Source: Clostridia bacterium (GTDB lineage Bacteria > Bacillota > Clostridia > Oscillospirales > CAG-382). From it: 64,000 nucleotides of DNA. A model generated the notes under the pieces. That model saw only the letters and a list, made by a program, of their open reading frames with translations, ran no database searches and was not told the DNA's origin. Made by a program: the position numbers and the translations under genes. Where the stretch lies: contig JAFQAP010000011.1 of assembly GCA_017399965.1 (NCBI GenBank), positions 1 to 64,000 of the forward strand, in the 5' to 3' direction. Position 1 is the stretch's first letter; every line of letters begins with the position of its first letter. Below are positions 62,216 through 64,000 of this stretch, in pieces.

Positions 62216-63409
62216 ATGTTTAATATGAAGAATTTTGCTCAGTTCCTTGTTGGCAAACGGCGGGAGAAGAATATTACTCAAGGTCAGCTTGCGGATATGG
62301 TAGGAGTATCACACCAAGCGGTAAGTAAGTGGGAGCGGGGTGAAACTATGCCCGAAATCTCCAAGCTTTCCGACCTTTCATCTGCACTGAACGTTTCTAC
62401 AGAAGATATATTAACCGCAATGCATACCGAAAGCGGCGCGCCCGAAGCGAAAGCGGAAAATAAAGATCATGAATATTACGCCCTTCCCGATAAAACTCTT
62501 GTGGGCGACGTATGCGCACTGGCTCCCTATTTAAGCAAAGAAGCCCTTACCACCGCAATAACCGAAATAGCTATCGCAAAGGGAAGCGGTATTGCAAAAA
62601 TACTTTTTAAATATGCGGACGAGGATATTCTGCGCGAAGCGGCGCTGCTTGTTTTTGCCGCCGATACGGATAAAGGCAGATTGGATCTGGTTCCGTACCT
62701 CCCGCAAGAAGAGATAACCAAATTAATTCTTAACCGCTATTCTTCCGGAAGTATCGGTTCAATGCTTCCTCTGTTGCCGTATTCCAAGAATTTTGAAGTG
62801 GTAGATATGATCTTCAAATCCATCGTGAGCAAAGACGGCAACTGGAATGTGCTTAAGCCCGTTGTTTCCGATATTATGCCCGAGGTCGTGGTTTCAAACG
62901 GTATAGATTATGCGGTAAAGCACGGTATCGGCTGCTTCGGCACTTGGTGGGGCGTTTTGGGAAAGGAAAATATCGCAAAGATCTTCATCGGCTATTGCAG
63001 ACATTTTGACCATTCCTTCCGCGCCTGGTCGGATATTGCACCACATCTGGGACGGGCAGACAAACACCTTATTCTTGATGAATTGGATAAAATGAAGGCG
63101 GACGGATATAATTTCGATTTCGAAGTAAATCCTTTACAGCTTCAGGCTCTTCCTGCAGATATCAGAGATAAGCTTGTTGAATTCGGCGTACATCCCGATG
63201 CAAGAGGTGTGCCCAATCATAATTGGACGGGCAATATACATATTCCCGATATCAATATACCTGATATAAACATACCTGATTTAGGCTTTGTCTTTTCGCC
63301 TGATAAATTATCGGAATTTGAGGAGTATATTCAGGAACTCGAATCCAGGATAGAAGAACTGGAATCCCGAATAGACGATCTTGAAGACAGGCTTGACGAT
63401 ATGGAATAA
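62216..63409 (+). CDS. XRE-family regulator with helical repeat and coiled-coil C-terminus
   Basis: This 397-residue protein has an N-terminal helix-turn-helix (about 9-65, ITQGQLADMVGVSHQAVSKWERG). A long helical-repeat region (LAPYLSKEALT, LVPYLPQEEITKL, MLPLLPYSKNFEVV) spans about 95-335. A short IPDINIPDINIPD repeat (about 340-355) and a terminal coiled coil (ELESRIEELESRIDDLEDRL) follow. It shares the plan of the protein at 30155-30844 but is longer. Ligand and targets are unknown. Confidence 0.85.
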   Translation: MFNMKNFAQFLVGKRREKNITQGQLADMVGVSHQAVSKWERGETMPEISKLSDLSSALNVSTEDILTAMHTESGAPEAKAENKDHEYYALPDKTLVGDVCALAPYLSKEALTTAITEIAIAKGSGIAKILFKYADEDILREAALLVFAADTDKGRLDLVPYLPQEEITKLILNRYSSGSIGSMLPLLPYSKNFEVVDMIFKSIVSKDGNWNVLKPVVSDIMPEVVVSNGIDYAVKHGIGCFGTWWGVLGKENIAKIFIGYCRHFDHSFRAWSDIAPHLGRADKHLILDELDKMKADGYNFDFEVNPLQLQALPADIRDKLVEFGVHPDARGVPNHNWTGNIHIPDINIPDINIPDLGFVFSPDKLSEFEEYIQELESRIEELESRIDDLEDRLDDME

Positions 63410-63424
63410 AAACCATCCGATACA

Positions 63425-63453
63425 AAAACGGACTGCACACAGCAGTCCGTTTT
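63425..63453. terminator. Bidirectional terminator
   Basis: AAAACGGACTGC and GCAGTCCGTTTT flank a 5-base loop. It serves two convergent genes. Confidence 0.85.
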
Positions 63454-63457
63454 GCTT

Positions 63458-64000
63458 TTATTTATTATAAATTATCGTACATACCGTGGGTTCTTTTGTG
63501 CCGTAGCGCGTTTCGTGAACAGTGTTTTTTATGGGATTAAGACCGCATTTTTCCGTTACCCTTGCCGACTGCCTGTTCCATTCAAAATAACTTATGATAA
63601 TGAAATCCAGCTTTTCTTTTTCAAAAAGATAGTCTATTACCGCTTTTACTGCTTCGGGCATAAGTCCCAGTCCCCAGTAATCCTTTGAAAGAACGTAGCC
63701 TAATTCTCTGCCTTTCAGAGAGGCAAGCTCGGGAAAATCATCCTCGCGGTAATATTCAACACCCAATGAACCGATAACTTTTTTATTATATTCAATGGCG
63801 AACACTTTTTTCTTTTCTATAAATCCTTCAAGTATTTGCCTTGATTTTTCCTTGTTTTCGTGGGGGAGCCATCCTGCACGCTGACCGACTCCGTCCACCC
63901 TTGCGTATTCGTAAAAATCATCAAGGTCTTCGTGTTTCCACGGACGCAGCGTAAGCCGCGGTGTTTGTATTTTTATATTTGTTATATCAATTTGCGGGTT
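63458..64000 (-). CDS. GNAT-family N-acetyltransferase (start beyond window)
   Basis: The reading frame stays open from 63458 to the right edge, so the N-terminus lies outside. The visible part has RLTLRPWKHEDLDDFYEYA near the edge. ELGYVLSKDYWGLGLMPEAVKAVIDYLF covers the acetyl-CoA site, and the C-terminus has NRQSARVTEKCGL. This is the RimJ/RimL-like group that acetylates proteins or small molecules. The substrate is unknown. Confidence 0.88.
   Translation of the reverse strand, partial: NPQIDITNIKIQTPRLTLRPWKHEDLDDFYEYARVDGVGQRAGWLPHENKEKSRQILEGFIEKKKVFAIEYNKKVIGSLGVEYYREDDFPELASLKGRELGYVLSKDYWGLGLMPEAVKAVIDYLFEKEKLDFIIISYFEWNRQSARVTEKCGLNPIKNTVHETRYGTKEPTVCTIIYNK

Overview
The window looks like a chromosomal segment of a spore-forming anaerobic member of class Clostridia. 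Four things point there: a six-cysteine SCIFF peptide gene next to its radical-SAM maturase (15935-16081 and 14486-15853), the sporulation regulator SpoIIID (21279-21551), a set of oxygen- and superoxide-reducing proteins typical of anaerobes (7957-10568), and the Clostridia-type order queA-miaA-(adaptor)-ylmE-sepF-yggT-divIVA-ileS-lspA-rluD (41714-51503). The genus cannot be read from the sequence. I see no rRNA, tRNA, CRISPR array, prophage or transposase.

Left part (1-31 kb). The window opens inside a minus-strand operon: a membrane-anchored McrB-like AAA+ ATPase (2414-3754), a long coiled-coil protein with an ENRF motif (796-2379), and a second membrane-anchored copy of the ATPase cut by the window edge (1-769). 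The two ATPase genes are almost identical in DNA over about 405 bases. This is the best candidate for a little-described system. Next come a large DUF4855-type surface lipoprotein, a ZIP metal transporter, and a minus-strand redox cluster (flavodiiron protein-rubredoxin fusion, desulfoferrodoxin, rubredoxin, BFD-like ferredoxin). A ferredoxin and a D-lactate dehydrogenase-like gene lie divergent from a Crp/Fnr regulator. They are followed by the scfA-scfB-decarboxylase operon, a sugar-phosphate isomerase-like gene, galE, an MmeI-like one-protein restriction-modification enzyme, spoIIID, ribokinase, a Cys-rich protein, a GHL10-type lipoprotein, and an orphan sensor kinase with an HtrA protease.

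Middle part (30-41 kb). A small regulator-methyltransferase pair is followed by an ArsR-type regulator divergent from a long operon for iron-sulfur assembly (nifS, nifU), Hsp33 and an M24 peptidase. Then come efp, a CD1247-type acidic Cys/Asp-rich protein, a sugar isomerase/oxidoreductase pair, a SLOG-type protein, apgM and dapA.

Right part (41-64 kb). This is dense housekeeping: tRNA modification (queA, miaA), cell division (ylmE, sepF, yggT, divIVA), ileS, lspA, rluD and a split transketolase. An acyltransferase-like protein with a DUF6320-type partner follows, then Nif3, rqcH, an SLH-like secreted protein, mnmA, tcdA, a flavin reductase and rlmH. A second XRE regulator with a helical C-terminal region and a partial GNAT acetyltransferase close the window.

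Intergenic DNA is unusually structured. A family of hairpins ending in CTTGGGGTGA or TTAGGGGTG recurs across the window, singly and in tandem (102-bp and 45-bp periods). One copy sits between two divergent genes, where it cannot be a terminator. A separate element at 17047-17230 carries four direct and four inverted copies of the heptamer TCGATAT separated by small hairpins.
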